DNA from: Bacteroidetes bacterium UBA2364
GTDB taxonomy: Bacteria; Bacteroidota; Rhodothermia; Rhodothermales; UBA2364
Reading direction: 5' to 3'
DNA: 64,000 bases
Assembly (NCBI GenBank): GCA_002344075.1
Contig: DDTM01000103.1
Span: forward strand, 1 to 64,000
A program made the translations under genes and the position numbers. Below, one piece after another: positions 33,701 to 42,352 of the stretch. The notes beneath the pieces were generated by a model. The model ran no database searches, had not been told where the DNA came from, and was given only the letters and a program-made list of their open reading frames with translations. Numbering within the stretch: the first letter of the stretch is position 1; each line of letters begins with the position of its first letter.

Positions 33701-36700
33701 TTCAACAAAGTTGCGCCGATAGTCCTCTCAAAAAACTGAACTTCGGTGGAGAGGCGGTACAAATTTCCATTTGTGGCGTTTCGTTTACCATCCAAAACAA
33801 TGGCTTTGGTGGTATTGCCTTAAGCGGGCAATTAGCCACTTCATTCTTTAAGGATGATGCCGGAAAACCGGGCCGTTTCCAATTGGTAGGGGGGTACAAC
33901 AATACTTGGAATTTTGATGTGTTGGTAGATCCGAGGTTTAGTGGCAAAAACCTTGGTAATTCCGGCGAGGATATCTGGAATGCGACGGGGCCTGTGATGT
34001 TGGAAGGTATTCCACTTGGTTTTGCCGATTTCTTGCCTTCGCGTATTGGCTTGGTTAACAGTGATTCCGAGTTTGCGTTGCTCTTGGATGGCATGTTCAA
34101 AATGGAAAAACTGCTTGGAAAAGGCTTTGCATTGGGCGTAAGTGGGCTGAAAATCGGTACAGGTGGGGTGTCACTCACACAAGCGGAGTTCAACAACCAA
34201 CAACAAACCAAATTTTTAGGAGACCAATTTCCCTTACTGATTCGGCGGATGCGTCTGAGTATCCAGAATACCATTCTACGCTTTGGATTGGACGGAGACC
34301 TGACGTTTCTTGGTAAAACCTTGCCTATCAATAATTTGGTGATTGGGACGGATGGTTCTTTCTCGGTTGGTGATGCGGCTCTCAACCTCCTCAATCCGAA
34401 CGATCCCATTAGTATCATTCCAAACCTTTTTGTATTTAATACGCTAAAGATCGGGGTAGAGAACAACCGCCCTAAAGTCACCGCATCGGGTTTGGTGACG
34501 CTTCCGGAGCCATTCAAGGCATCTGGAGAAGCCGGATTAACCGTTGCCCTGGGACAAGATGGAACACCCACTTTTACGCCTATTTATCCTACTTTCGATT
34601 TTGGAAAAGACGAACCCATAGCAGGTGCGCCGGAAGTGGATTTGGGAGGCATGGCCAGACTGAAATTAACGGGAATCAAGTTTGTGGCTGACTGGAACGA
34701 CCTAAGCAATACGTCTATCATGGCTTCGGCTTCGCTTAAATTTGGGAACGATGACTCGAAGGTTATCGCGTTTGGGTCTCCGGCAGATATAGACCAAAAC
34801 TGGGGTTTAAAATTGTCGGTGAATCAAGGGGTTCAATGGCGATTTCCTAATGCTCAATTTCGCTTCGACGTAGATGCGGGCGTATTTAAAGTGACCAATC
34901 TAAGTATTGGTTTTAAGGCGCAAAACGGGTTTGCAGTGGTCATTGGTGGAACGGCCAGCTTGAACTTAGCGGGATCCTCCGGGACCTTTGGGTATCAAGG
35001 ACTAACGATTGGAACGAATGGAATTATAGATTCAGGAAGTCCAACAGGAGAGGTGAGTGTAAAACTAATGGAAGTGGTCTCGCTTACCTTAAATGGTTTT
35101 GCCTTTAGCAGCAGCCCCACAACCCTCACCTTACCTACCAGTAGTGGAGGGCCTAGCGGCGTGCAACAAAGTACGGAGTCTATCCCTGTAAAATACTATC
35201 TGAAAGCAGGTGCAACCATTACCATCGGCGATGGCCTTGGCGGTGGTGTAGATGAAGTGCTGGTCTATGAAAAACAAAATGGCGGATTTTTCTTATCCAT
35301 TAAAAACGCTCATTTGGAATTGGGAGGCATTGCGAAGGCCACGGCCTCTATGCAATACCTGACCGATGCACGGGGCTTTGTATTGCGTGTGGCAGGTGGT
35401 GTAGAGATGGCTCCAGGTATCGGAGGCGCACTGGCTGGCAAAATCGGGGTAAGGGATGGCAAGGTAACAATGGGACTTTTTGCCAAAATAGATTTTCCCA
35501 TCGAGATTTTTCCGGGTGTACTTACGCTTTCCAGTATTGGTGCAGGCTTTTTTATTCGCCCAGAACAAGCGGATATGGAATTGGTGATGACCTTACCCGG
35601 TTTACGTGAAGCGCTGTATAAACCGGATCGGGTGCCACAAATTGACGGGATGGATTTTACGGCACTGCTGTTTGCACAAATTGATGTACTTAAAATGGTA
35701 CGAGGAAGGGCTTTGCTGGCTTTTAGTTTTGGTGATGGTTTTGAAAAATTTGATTTTACCCTAAATGCCAATGTCACCATTTTTGATCTTCCTGTTTTTC
35801 AGGCTGGGATGTACCTAAACATCCACAAAGAACCGAACCTTTTTCGGATGGCTGGGGAAGTGGGGGCTAAGTTGGATTTTGGGTTTTTATTGTATGCTGG
35901 CGCGGAAGTGGGTTTTAATCTGATCTCTCAAAATGGAAATACGAAGTGGGCTATTTGGGGAAATGTGAAAGCACGGGTTTTGTTTGTGGGCATGGAAGGC
36001 GAGTTTTTTGTCGGAGATCCGGGTTTCTTGTTTAAACTGTCTGTTGATACGGGTCTTTCATTGGCTATTGTATCCACGACGGTCCATTTCGACTTCATGG
36101 TGTGGTGGCGAAGCAATGGCAAAAACATGGGCGCCTATGGAGAACTGACGGCGGGCATAGAAGTATTGGGCTTTGAATTAGCCAGTGTCACCGCAAAAGG
36201 AGCCTTCATCAACCGAAACAACAAAACGCTTTTTTATGCAGGTGCACGGGTCAAGATTTTGTTCGGGAAAATTTCGATTTATTTAGCCAATTATGACGGC
36301 GAATGGGATGGCGGTCTCGGCTCCAATTCTGCATACGAAGCCATGATTGCAGAGGCCATGCAAGATGCCGAAAATATGAAAAATGAAGCCAATCAAGCCC
36401 AGCAAGCTTTACAAGCTGCTATTATAGCTGCCACCTTTATGAGTAAGGAACAGTTGGCCGCTTCCGGTGCCAATCTCTTACTGCTTCGCCCAGACCAGAA
36501 GCAAAGCCTCTTAGACCAGAACAGTGATGCTTGGCGATATTCTGCAAAATACTACCGATGGGCACAACGATCCTATAGGCCGCAAGCCTTTACCGATGTC
36601 TATAACCAAGTGGTTTCTGGGCAAATTTCAGAGAAGTTCTCTTCCGAAGATCATTATGCCTACATGATGAATGCTTCACTAACCGCGTTGAAAGACAAAG

Positions 36701-39700
36701 AGGCAGCCATACAGGCCCGTTTGGAGGAAATAAAGGCCATCGCTATCGAATCGGTGAAGGAGTCGGAAGCCATGGAGGCACAAATACAATCGGTTCAAAA
36801 CCCAATCTCAGATCTTAATCTGGCATGGCAAGGGGACGAACCACCATCCTATCAGTATGATTCAGCCGTAGATGATCAAAACCGGAGATCGCTTGGCAAT
36901 TTACAACTTTCTATCGAGGCCATCGAGGCGAAGTACCGAAAAGCAATTATACAGGTTTGGCAACACATTGGAAAAACGGAGGTTAATCTGTTGGGAGAAG
37001 CGGCTTGGATGAATGGCCTTGAACGCCCAGCAGACCTTCCGGCAATTGCAAACTCTGGAAACGGGGAATTGGAGGAAAATGCCCGACTGTTCTCTGCTTC
37101 GCTAAACAATGTATATAGCTATTACAGCCGCCGGGTTGCCCATATATGGTCGTTACGGAAGACGTATCAACAACGGTTGAATACATTAAATGGCTTGGCT
37201 CCTGCCGTTTTGGACGAAATTAATTCCACCACCAATACGGTTTGGAATACGCGAGTGGCTATGGGAGTTAATGGGCAAGAGGTTGGCGTGGATGCTGGTG
37301 CGATGGCCTCAATCTTATACCAAAGGATGACCATCGGGACCGACATAACGTGGAATTCGATGGCGGAAAACGCAACAACGTTGAACAATGCAGTCCGGCA
37401 ATATGCGGCTTCTTTTGATGAAGGACAATTCAAGGAAAACGTAAATCGGATTCAGCGCGAGTTTTGGGTGGAGCGCTTCCAATTGGGTCTGGAAAGATTA
37501 ATCGAAACAACTGGGCCAGCCAGAATCCAGAATGAAATTAGCAGTTTCTCTACGCAGCGCCAGAACTTGCTCGCACCATGGCACCAGTTTTCTAGCCGAA
37601 TCGCCGAAATTCATCGCCTAAAATCACAGATGGTGGTTACATTGTATGGTATGGTCTCGGACTTTGCCACATGGCGGCGTTCCAGTAATTTAAAAGGAAA
37701 TGAACCATTTCAATCCCTGAAAACAGGGCTTGGTTTAGCGTTGCAGGCCCCTTCCATTTCCCAAATAAATCTCTTGGCGCAGCGGAATACCAATTTGGGT
37801 GTGGTCAACCTGACATGGGCGGCACAACATCCTATATCGGTTTCTGAGTATGCCTTGTCGGTTTCGGGCGGTATTGCAACCGTTCGGGCTTCTGCGGTCT
37901 CCAGTCAAGGGGGCGTCATAAATGGAGGCCTCCCACTCCTTCAACAAAGGGCTATATTTGCACCTGCTATCAATGTGGCGGCTTCTTATCTGCCAGAGCA
38001 AGTGATGCTGAGCGTAGGCAAGAATACTTCGCAGAACTTTGAGACCGTTCGTTTGTTGGAAAGCGAAAAAGTCCAAACACTTAACGTTACCCTTCAGGCG
38101 CGTGGGCCAGCAGGGAATGTGACGAGGCGCACTGTTTCGTTTAATGTGGACGTGAGCGAAGAAGGGGTTGTGGCTAATCCGAATATGTTGCATTTGGGAG
38201 TTGTAGTTCCCACTGGAAACGGCAATTTGGTTTCCCAAGATTATACACCACCAACCATTGGAGCGGCAAGGATTGTTGCAGGGCCAGAAGTTCCGCAAAA
38301 AAATGGGGTACTCGATCCCGAAACAGGCGTTACGCCTATTTGGGTAAATAAGCCACATCGCGTGACGTTGTCCATTTCGGCATCCGACTTGGAGTCCGAC
38401 ATCAAGTCTTTTTCGTATGCCATTGGATCTGCCTATGGCCAAACCGATATACAGCCGTGGCAACCACTCATTGGGGTGATAGACCGTACCCGCAATACCT
38501 CGACGATTTTGGGTGAGGCAAGTGGTCTGAACCTACAAGAAGACCGAAACTACTATTTTAGTGTAGTGGCAGAGAATGGGCAAGGACTACAAGCAGTTAA
38601 TTATCTCCCAATGCCCGTGCGGTTAGACCTAAGCCCGCCCAAGTCTCCGGCCCTTATTCGTTTCGAGAATAACCGTGCAGGTGCCGAAGATGTATCCATG
38701 CCAGATCCCGTAATCTTCCCACAGGTGGAAGAAGCTGAGTTAAACAACTATGCAAGGCGTGGAACGGCTCCTTATTTATACACACAGTACCAAGTGGAGA
38801 TTTCTAATCCGCGAGACGTTATCCGGCGGTATGGGTATGTTGTGACCAGCAGGCGGGATTCTGCTGGGGTGATTGCCGATGCCTTGGCGGGTCGGAATAT
38901 GGCGCAATTCTGGTACCTAGATCCGCCGGTGCGCTATGTGGATCGTCTTGAGGGCGAGACAATGACGCTCAATATTCAGAACACGATTCCCTATGCCGAC
39001 ACACGCTTATTGGTCTTTTCGGAAGACTTTTTTGGAAGACGCAGCCCTGCTATGGTTGTTAACTTAGGTGAAACACCAGATCCTACCCGACCGCTTGCCC
39101 CGATAATTCGCGCCTTTCGGAGCATGAGTCATGGCTTGAGTCAAGTAGTTTTTATCACCACAGAAGCCAGCGAAGATAAAGAAACGGGTGTTGAAGCCTG
39201 CGAGTACGCCATCGGGACAAATGTTGGCTTGGCAGATGTTCGGGCTTGGGGAAAGATAGACTGTGATCGCGGGGACTTTGGCAGGTTTGTAATTCCAGAA
39301 ACAGAGAGGTTGGGTTTTGATTCTTATTATGTATCCTTCCGCACGTTGAATGGGCACAAGAAAACGTCCGGCCTCTCGGTCGTAGGCCCAATTCTTCTTA
39401 AGCAGGACGCCTCACCGCCTGTTTTAGGAGAAGGAAGAACGGTTTGGGATGCACGTGCCAAAGTGCTTCAGGTGTCTTTGGAACTTAAAGACGAAGAGTC
39501 TGGCGTGAATGGTCGGCTGTCGTATGTGTTTGTTTACCGAAAACTCAATAATCTGGGGCAATTAAGCGCACAAACATATCGGACGTTTTCGAAACAAACT
39601 TGGGTAGGCCAGCTTGCACCGAACGAGGTGGATACCAAAACCTTTACCGTTCCATTGAACATAAACAAGGATTTTATACCGGGAGAAATCGAGGTCACGG

Positions 39701-39753
39701 TTTCCAATCCGCTTGGCCTAACCCGTACCTTCTCTATCCCTATTGAACAATAA
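27775..39753 (+). CDS. Giant 3992-residue secreted surface protein
   Basis: From ATG 27775 the product is 3992 residues (about 430 kDa). Residues 1-19 are a signal peptide. Residues about 20-150 resemble the TANFOR-type N-terminal module of Bacteroidota giant proteins (resemblance from memory), followed by an FN3-like module. Residues about 290-2840 form one long beta-rich stretch of hydrophobic/Gly strands with internal duplication: SEDMGNGLLRLFTLPG near 1130 and ATENLGNGRMRIFTRPG near 1850. Residue 2857 begins a region of about 450 residues that is mostly helical, rich in Ala/Glu/Gln, possibly coiled-coil. From about 3330 to the end are Ig/FN3-like modules joined by TPP/SPP linkers. There is no LPxTG, no type IX sorting domain at the C-terminus, and no catalytic motif. 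Role unknown; a long periplasm-spanning or surface scaffold, AsmA-like bridge or adhesin is possible. Confidence 0.85.
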   Translation: MKRSFLFFLFLLGQMVWSQTAQVNLIGVLPQASFSTYTDLLREYDSGKYQIQFVYQNPIDATPVAFRFKVTFRHNGKVLYSATSRPNLYTPGIYTYRTFKDTPSIRFEVGIQDVINQLESKYQAVALRSGLIPEGAYELEIEPLTDAAILTTPAVGSTEILYPEPSVLVSPVHESQVAESPMTVAWTPVIGGITDRFQYSLYIVKILPNQSPLQALSSNPLATGQVIRTNQTTFVYSAAYPVLEEGATYAVRLKTEETSRNAPITRDGLSEIVTFTKSAANIVQDPVDPPGDDPNALPVWDQVALIPGFAQLRGLAAAFSQDIGSLKTLSGFAILRLEMPDGPKDLRVRLQNLQIQPQAIAIMGGQVHIDNAVQALGLPFPKENVQLQAFYWDRVQGFVVEAKIKHPQTGNFLPATGQVLFDATGFSGLIEATLPNPVVYENGPVKLFMGRLGVRLPGGETTGVATLSLFGKPTNCRLEGVALDNLAGQIPLSCRLDLSLSNAPDHSKVRLKIQQLTGSFSVDPTQNQLSTDLTLMAELGLLNRDGKYCGVLFPIRVQDQITTAQPELGIQNCDRQTYLETGTIDLFIVRMRLESFGFRDDFSWTYRLNFQAGLVNRLLGGEPFVIFPNLVFDGTPLQIPEIALSQRQLTQSSTFLIAPFEGRFSGFRQPPVLIDWLGMPSRDAGPWNAQVDIDLRFSSGLSRIPTCLQTAVFSVQNGQWNGKFFGWSSTLSELPRPCVSGLKTPELTEPMVQIVVEKLRAVVNVNYDDNDQLTFGGYAQPTGNIQLFGPLLLERGITIGGTNTLLPTQDLAQISLNTQGFWVSNSPMGDIVQQITVQHNGYSIRLGTAKVVFGEEDGRQLARFSGVTGEGELLGIGTVPVNVGLDLMTGRFDNWRIGATEVGRYRGRVAIPKTNPTAHFQAESIQFGTNSILINGRGTLLGVGTSNGATSLSGATFDEVILDPATHRILSGTITLDGSVEMFAAVDRQSGRISLSNKPQLPVTQPLEGLTFWLPASSQISSLGWVFPQPNPGDGAAVPVQNGEVRVGEFILTGLTAQASAELRISLSPLGIVEGEIGFDRENNRIATLDHLGLRMASNLASALLPDQIALPLESVSHLLVKTNGVAVISSEDMGNGLLRLFTLPGKKARWVLPALQGNQATPPVVELTFENLVYNPNTRQVTGGNLMVSVANRADLKLPESLSFTPLMLGFEGNKLMLTGRLALFGQTLGDACPIQLFTQTDQQWKVATTCNPDQFVPFLPGKGLAGMSLRSLNLQMTIPIQGGPFTYLITGEANIQIRSQSNAVVAAAVADFRYTHDGFSLSRFEPIYAEAQNLTVGDWGLRLSGIRNIQMDYRQEQFSFRMGLEAALWLGLNNGRGLEMPLNGVALTETGLDFPEIDLHEGTNPPLSAPYVNLGAFQVQAIGVRLAKTRINIFDVNPPNITPQLDLRIKPSGLGDRAPELANQTLVIRNAGFEKGLLSGIFNELELMQEKPLALGGHSTLRITKLSGRLFDQNGVQEGEIHLKGTLKWPQVVENANDCETEITTTLRLSGRIEANVPNVPPCGTIRFGAVSLQFQQSALSLKLGNDEESFLLTGVAEALIENEGGAVRGNGNVVLNLLNGDLLAPTSIAINQPFTWHYPKNNPIFAFSVANASLTEGGLKLNGQGGVRVGGGTVNTAFNEAVFGLAGNVLQGGSIQISAPLAFQFFFDRGEWGITDANTPFPANGNLLKMGIPANVRITKDGMALSGEATAQLRIGSLNFPQLKQRFGPVVIGFGSVYVRDGKVEYFRTRDDGQEERVAYLDKDGFHPDNIGEAIADLIPEKLPVPTTSVAYIQLKQGSNLLIATENLGNGRMRIFTRPGQSNDLVFEGIAGKPSAKTAFSAIFNGASVEAFEKLDVEVTEALNQKLFRDTPLTLKQLRFQLVNGAPALLVDALVKLPKMLDRDAPLELSGLRLTERGFDNATLSLGDASPQFQQSCADSPLKKLNFGGEAVQISICGVSFTIQNNGFGGIALSGQLATSFFKDDAGKPGRFQLVGGYNNTWNFDVLVDPRFSGKNLGNSGEDIWNATGPVMLEGIPLGFADFLPSRIGLVNSDSEFALLLDGMFKMEKLLGKGFALGVSGLKIGTGGVSLTQAEFNNQQQTKFLGDQFPLLIRRMRLSIQNTILRFGLDGDLTFLGKTLPINNLVIGTDGSFSVGDAALNLLNPNDPISIIPNLFVFNTLKIGVENNRPKVTASGLVTLPEPFKASGEAGLTVALGQDGTPTFTPIYPTFDFGKDEPIAGAPEVDLGGMARLKLTGIKFVADWNDLSNTSIMASASLKFGNDDSKVIAFGSPADIDQNWGLKLSVNQGVQWRFPNAQFRFDVDAGVFKVTNLSIGFKAQNGFAVVIGGTASLNLAGSSGTFGYQGLTIGTNGIIDSGSPTGEVSVKLMEVVSLTLNGFAFSSSPTTLTLPTSSGGPSGVQQSTESIPVKYYLKAGATITIGDGLGGGVDEVLVYEKQNGGFFLSIKNAHLELGGIAKATASMQYLTDARGFVLRVAGGVEMAPGIGGALAGKIGVRDGKVTMGLFAKIDFPIEIFPGVLTLSSIGAGFFIRPEQADMELVMTLPGLREALYKPDRVPQIDGMDFTALLFAQIDVLKMVRGRALLAFSFGDGFEKFDFTLNANVTIFDLPVFQAGMYLNIHKEPNLFRMAGEVGAKLDFGFLLYAGAEVGFNLISQNGNTKWAIWGNVKARVLFVGMEGEFFVGDPGFLFKLSVDTGLSLAIVSTTVHFDFMVWWRSNGKNMGAYGELTAGIEVLGFELASVTAKGAFINRNNKTLFYAGARVKILFGKISIYLANYDGEWDGGLGSNSAYEAMIAEAMQDAENMKNEANQAQQALQAAIIAATFMSKEQLAASGANLLLLRPDQKQSLLDQNSDAWRYSAKYYRWAQRSYRPQAFTDVYNQVVSGQISEKFSSEDHYAYMMNASLTALKDKEAAIQARLEEIKAIAIESVKESEAMEAQIQSVQNPISDLNLAWQGDEPPSYQYDSAVDDQNRRSLGNLQLSIEAIEAKYRKAIIQVWQHIGKTEVNLLGEAAWMNGLERPADLPAIANSGNGELEENARLFSASLNNVYSYYSRRVAHIWSLRKTYQQRLNTLNGLAPAVLDEINSTTNTVWNTRVAMGVNGQEVGVDAGAMASILYQRMTIGTDITWNSMAENATTLNNAVRQYAASFDEGQFKENVNRIQREFWVERFQLGLERLIETTGPARIQNEISSFSTQRQNLLAPWHQFSSRIAEIHRLKSQMVVTLYGMVSDFATWRRSSNLKGNEPFQSLKTGLGLALQAPSISQINLLAQRNTNLGVVNLTWAAQHPISVSEYALSVSGGIATVRASAVSSQGGVINGGLPLLQQRAIFAPAINVAASYLPEQVMLSVGKNTSQNFETVRLLESEKVQTLNVTLQARGPAGNVTRRTVSFNVDVSEEGVVANPNMLHLGVVVPTGNGNLVSQDYTPPTIGAARIVAGPEVPQKNGVLDPETGVTPIWVNKPHRVTLSISASDLESDIKSFSYAIGSAYGQTDIQPWQPLIGVIDRTRNTSTILGEASGLNLQEDRNYYFSVVAENGQGLQAVNYLPMPVRLDLSPPKSPALIRFENNRAGAEDVSMPDPVIFPQVEEAELNNYARRGTAPYLYTQYQVEISNPRDVIRRYGYVVTSRRDSAGVIADALAGRNMAQFWYLDPPVRYVDRLEGETMTLNIQNTIPYADTRLLVFSEDFFGRRSPAMVVNLGETPDPTRPLAPIIRAFRSMSHGLSQVVFITTEASEDKETGVEACEYAIGTNVGLADVRAWGKIDCDRGDFGRFVIPETERLGFDSYYVSFRTLNGHKKTSGLSVVGPILLKQDASPPVLGEGRTVWDARAKVLQVSLELKDEESGVNGRLSYVFVYRKLNNLGQLSAQTYRTFSKQTWVGQLAPNEVDTKTFTVPLNINKDFIPGEIEVTVSNPLGLTRTFSIPIEQ

Positions 39754-39759
39754 TCTTGC

Positions 39760-41745
39760 ATGATGATGAAAAGAATCATTGTTTATCTGTATTTGCTGAC
39801 AGCGATTCCGGCATTCTCTCAGTTGCGGTTGGTGCCGGATGCAACAGGAAATAAGGTTTTTGTGTGGTTAGAGCGAGCGCCTCGGCAAGACGAACAATAC
39901 CATGTTTACCGAAAAACCGGTAACGGAGTCTTTTTACAACTCACCGAGTCTCCAATTGCGTCGGTTACTTCGGGTGCGGAATTGGTCGCAAAAATGGGTT
40001 TGGCCTTCGAGGGCTTCCGAAAACAATTAGACGAAACCGATCCGCAAGCCGTGTTCTTGCGTTTACAAGCAGATCGGTTTCGGGCAAAATTATATGGCTA
40101 TGCGCTGCCAGAGTTGGGTCTGGCACTTGGGCAATTATTTGTGGATGAAAAAGCCCCAAACGGAGAAACTGCAACCTATAAAGTGGAGTGGGTAAATGGG
40201 CAAGGTGAACCAAGAGGCCAAGCGATGACCGGGATTGTTCACATCCATCCCGAAATTCCACCAGCCCCCGAAAACTTGTCGGCTACGCACGAAGGCCCCC
40301 GTATAACCCTAAAGTGGGATTTTCCTCAATCTACCGATGATATGGCCGATCAAGTGGTGCGATTTGAAGTACAACGACAGGCCGAAAATGGTAAGTTTGT
40401 TGCCATACAAGATGCTTGGTTAATGCGTGATGCAAATCAGACGCGCCACGCTTTTATCTATTCAGAAACAGGAATGACGCAAATGCTTCGCTTTCAGGTG
40501 GTGGCCGTAAATGTCGCAGGAACCCAAAGTGCAGGGAGCAATGTTTTTCCTTTAGCACTCAAGGACAATGCACCGCCAGAGGTATTAGAACAAGTGAAAG
40601 TGGTGGTCTCTAAAAAAGGTAATGAAGCAACCGTTACCTTTCCCAGTAGCACCGATCCACAATTGGCAGGTTATTTTGTCTATCGGAGCACTAATATCGA
40701 AAAGAATTTTGTGCGGATGAATGATAAAATGTTAGGACCACTTCAAACGGTTTATACCGATAAAACCCTTAAAGCGGGTACGACGTATTATTATCGGGTG
40801 ACAGTGGTGGATGCTTCCGGAAATGAAAGCAAACAAAGCAATGCCGTAATGGCCGAGGGTTTGGATAAAACACCGCCTCCGCCGCCTCAAAACTTGAAAG
40901 CAGCCGTTTCGCCAGACCGGAAAATTAATCTTTTTTGGCAAATTCCCGCACAGACCGAGGACTTGCTCGCTTATGTACTCCTGCGACGACAAGTGAAAAC
41001 TCCACCTGAGCTTTTTTCTCAACTTACTTCTCGGAACTTTGTAGGCAATCAATTTGTGGATGAAGACCTTGCTAAAGGCCACTTATCGGAAGGGGTACAA
41101 TATGAATATGTGGTAACAGCAATGGATAAAAAGCAGAATTTTAGTGATTCTGCCCGCGTGGTATTAGACATCAAAGACCTTACGCCTCCTGCTTCACCCT
41201 TGCAAATAACCGCAGAAAACATAGATGGGCGCTATATCTCCGTTTCTTATGGGGCTTCTCTTTCACCGGATGTGGCCCACTACGAATTGTTTCGCCAAAA
41301 TGGGAATGGCCCGCTTAAATCTCTTCAGCGTGTTCATCGTCAGGCTTTCCCGTTCCGTGATGAAGCCGTTATTATAGGAGAAACGTACACCTATTATGTT
41401 ATCGCTGTGGATGCTGCGAACAATGCGAGCAAGCCAACGGTCTCGCAAGCCATTACCTTGAAAGACAATGTACCACCGCCAGTTGTTCAAAATGTGCAAT
41501 CTCGCGTGGAGGCCAAAGGGGTTCGTATCCGTTGGGAAAAATTACCAACTACAGACTTAGCCCGTTATCGGATTTATCGAACGTCAGGATTACCAACTGG
41601 GATTTATCAATTGGTCGCAGAAACCGACCCCAGCACTTCAGAATGGGTAGATCTTAAGCCGCCCGAAAAAGGCTATTACCACATTCGGGCATTAGATACC
41701 GCAGGGAATGAAAGCCTGGCCTCGCTATCGGTCACCGGAAAGTAA
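39760..41745 (+). CDS. Secreted FN3-repeat protein, third gene of the surface operon
   Basis: A 661-residue exported protein. A signal peptide (MMMKRIIVYLYLLTAIPAFS) is followed by a unique N-terminal domain of about 150 residues and then about five FN3 modules. The modules are joined by linkers such as DNAPPEVL, DKTPPPPPQNL, DLTPPASPL and DNVPPPVVQ. Repeat units contain paired Tyr motifs (YYYRVTVVDASGNESKQS, YTYYVIAVDAANNAS). The gene begins 6 nt after the giant gene stop, so the products are probably made together. It probably binds the giant protein or a surface glycan; this is inference. The C-terminus shows no sorting domain. Confidence 0.85.
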   Translation: MMMKRIIVYLYLLTAIPAFSQLRLVPDATGNKVFVWLERAPRQDEQYHVYRKTGNGVFLQLTESPIASVTSGAELVAKMGLAFEGFRKQLDETDPQAVFLRLQADRFRAKLYGYALPELGLALGQLFVDEKAPNGETATYKVEWVNGQGEPRGQAMTGIVHIHPEIPPAPENLSATHEGPRITLKWDFPQSTDDMADQVVRFEVQRQAENGKFVAIQDAWLMRDANQTRHAFIYSETGMTQMLRFQVVAVNVAGTQSAGSNVFPLALKDNAPPEVLEQVKVVVSKKGNEATVTFPSSTDPQLAGYFVYRSTNIEKNFVRMNDKMLGPLQTVYTDKTLKAGTTYYYRVTVVDASGNESKQSNAVMAEGLDKTPPPPPQNLKAAVSPDRKINLFWQIPAQTEDLLAYVLLRRQVKTPPELFSQLTSRNFVGNQFVDEDLAKGHLSEGVQYEYVVTAMDKKQNFSDSARVVLDIKDLTPPASPLQITAENIDGRYISVSYGASLSPDVAHYELFRQNGNGPLKSLQRVHRQAFPFRDEAVIIGETYTYYVIAVDAANNASKPTVSQAITLKDNVPPPVVQNVQSRVEAKGVRIRWEKLPTTDLARYRIYRTSGLPTGIYQLVAETDPSTSEWVDLKPPEKGYYHIRALDTAGNESLASLSVTGK

Positions 41746-41841
41746 AATATTTGCTTTACGGTCGTTAGTGTCTGTTTTGTTGCTATATGGCGGTCATCCA
41801 TTTAGGGGTAGAAAATTGGGCAGATGATCTCAACTTATCTT

Positions 41842-41870
41842 AAAGGTTAGTCTTTTGGCTGGCCTTTTTT
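41842..41870 (+). terminator. Terminator of the surface-protein operon
   Basis: AAAGGTTAGTC (41842-41852) with GGCTGGCCTTT (41857-41867), 11 bp including three G-T pairs, loop TTTT, then a run of T. It lies about 100 nt after the FN3-protein stop. Confidence 0.75.
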
Positions 41871-42143
41871 GGTTGTCCCATAGATTGTTTTCATGTTGAA
41901 AGCGAAGCCCGTCCCTGCGACCGTGTTTGGACTACGCGCCAAGTCTGCCGAATAACGTCTGTCGTTTCTTAGCACCCTATTTATGGCAATGTTTATTGGG
42001 TTTCCTGCTTTATCAGGTGTTGCTATTCATGTCATTTAGTTACCGCTCGCCTTGGATTATCTGCCGTTTGTCTGATTTTAAGTGTTAAAGTCCTTATAAA
42101 CACCAGCTTGCTTCAACTGAATTTCAAAAAAGGCAATCGGTAG

Positions 42144-42174
42144 TTTTGAATATTACTATCAGGTAATATATTTT
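42144..42174 (+). promoter_or_regulatory. Possible acs promoter, Bacteroidota type
   Basis: TTTG (42145-42148) and TATATTTT (42167-42174), separated by 18 nt, approximate the Bacteroidota -33 TTTG and -7 TAnnTTTG boxes. A 7-bp inverted repeat (ATATTAC/GTAATAT) lies between the boxes. Confidence 0.35.
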
Positions 42175-42253
42175 AAAAAAAAGTGCCACATCTAACCCGA
42201 TTTATGAGGTGATGACTTGCATGAGGGTTTTATTTGCCATAGTTTTTCATCAG

Positions 42254-42267
42254 TGAAAGCGTTTGCA
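42254..42267. promoter_or_regulatory. LacI/cre-like site upstream of acs
   Basis: TGAAAGCGTTTGCA resembles the catabolite-response element consensus TGWAANCGNTNWCA with one mismatch. It lies about 85 nt upstream of the acs ATG and downstream of the possible promoter. Confidence 0.3.
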
Positions 42268-42352
42268 TTTGGTCGAAGCCTTAAAATCATTGCACCACGC
42301 CAAAAAGGATGAAGTTAATAAATTGCCAAATGGTAATATAAGGAGTAACAAT

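Larger units (their letters stand above)
41746..42352 (+). other. Long intergenic region upstream of acs
   Basis: About 600 nt without a supported gene. It contains the terminator of the surface operon (41842-41870), a possible Bacteroidota-type promoter (42144-42174), a LacI/cre-like pseudo-palindrome (42254-42267) and the strong acs ribosome site AAGGAG (42340-42345). GACTTGCATG (42214-42223) recurs at 44391-44400 ahead of the porin. Confidence 0.6.

Noticed and set aside
33702..34571. 289-codon minus-strand frame opposite the giant gene
   Set aside because: It has a low-complexity Ser/Pro/Asn composition without a domain, as expected for the shadow of a long beta-rich gene.
37735..38463. 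242-codon minus-strand frame opposite the giant gene
   Set aside because: No recognisable domain, no start signal, and the plus strand is clearly coding.
39600..39753. Type IX secretion C-terminal sorting domain on the giant protein
   Set aside because: The last residues look like an ordinary Ig-type domain and lack the usual glycine and lysine-rich sorting pattern.
41893..41955. 20-codon frame MLKAKPVPATVFGLRAKSAE in the acs upstream gap
   Set aside because: Short, no ribosome site, and in a region that looks regulatory.
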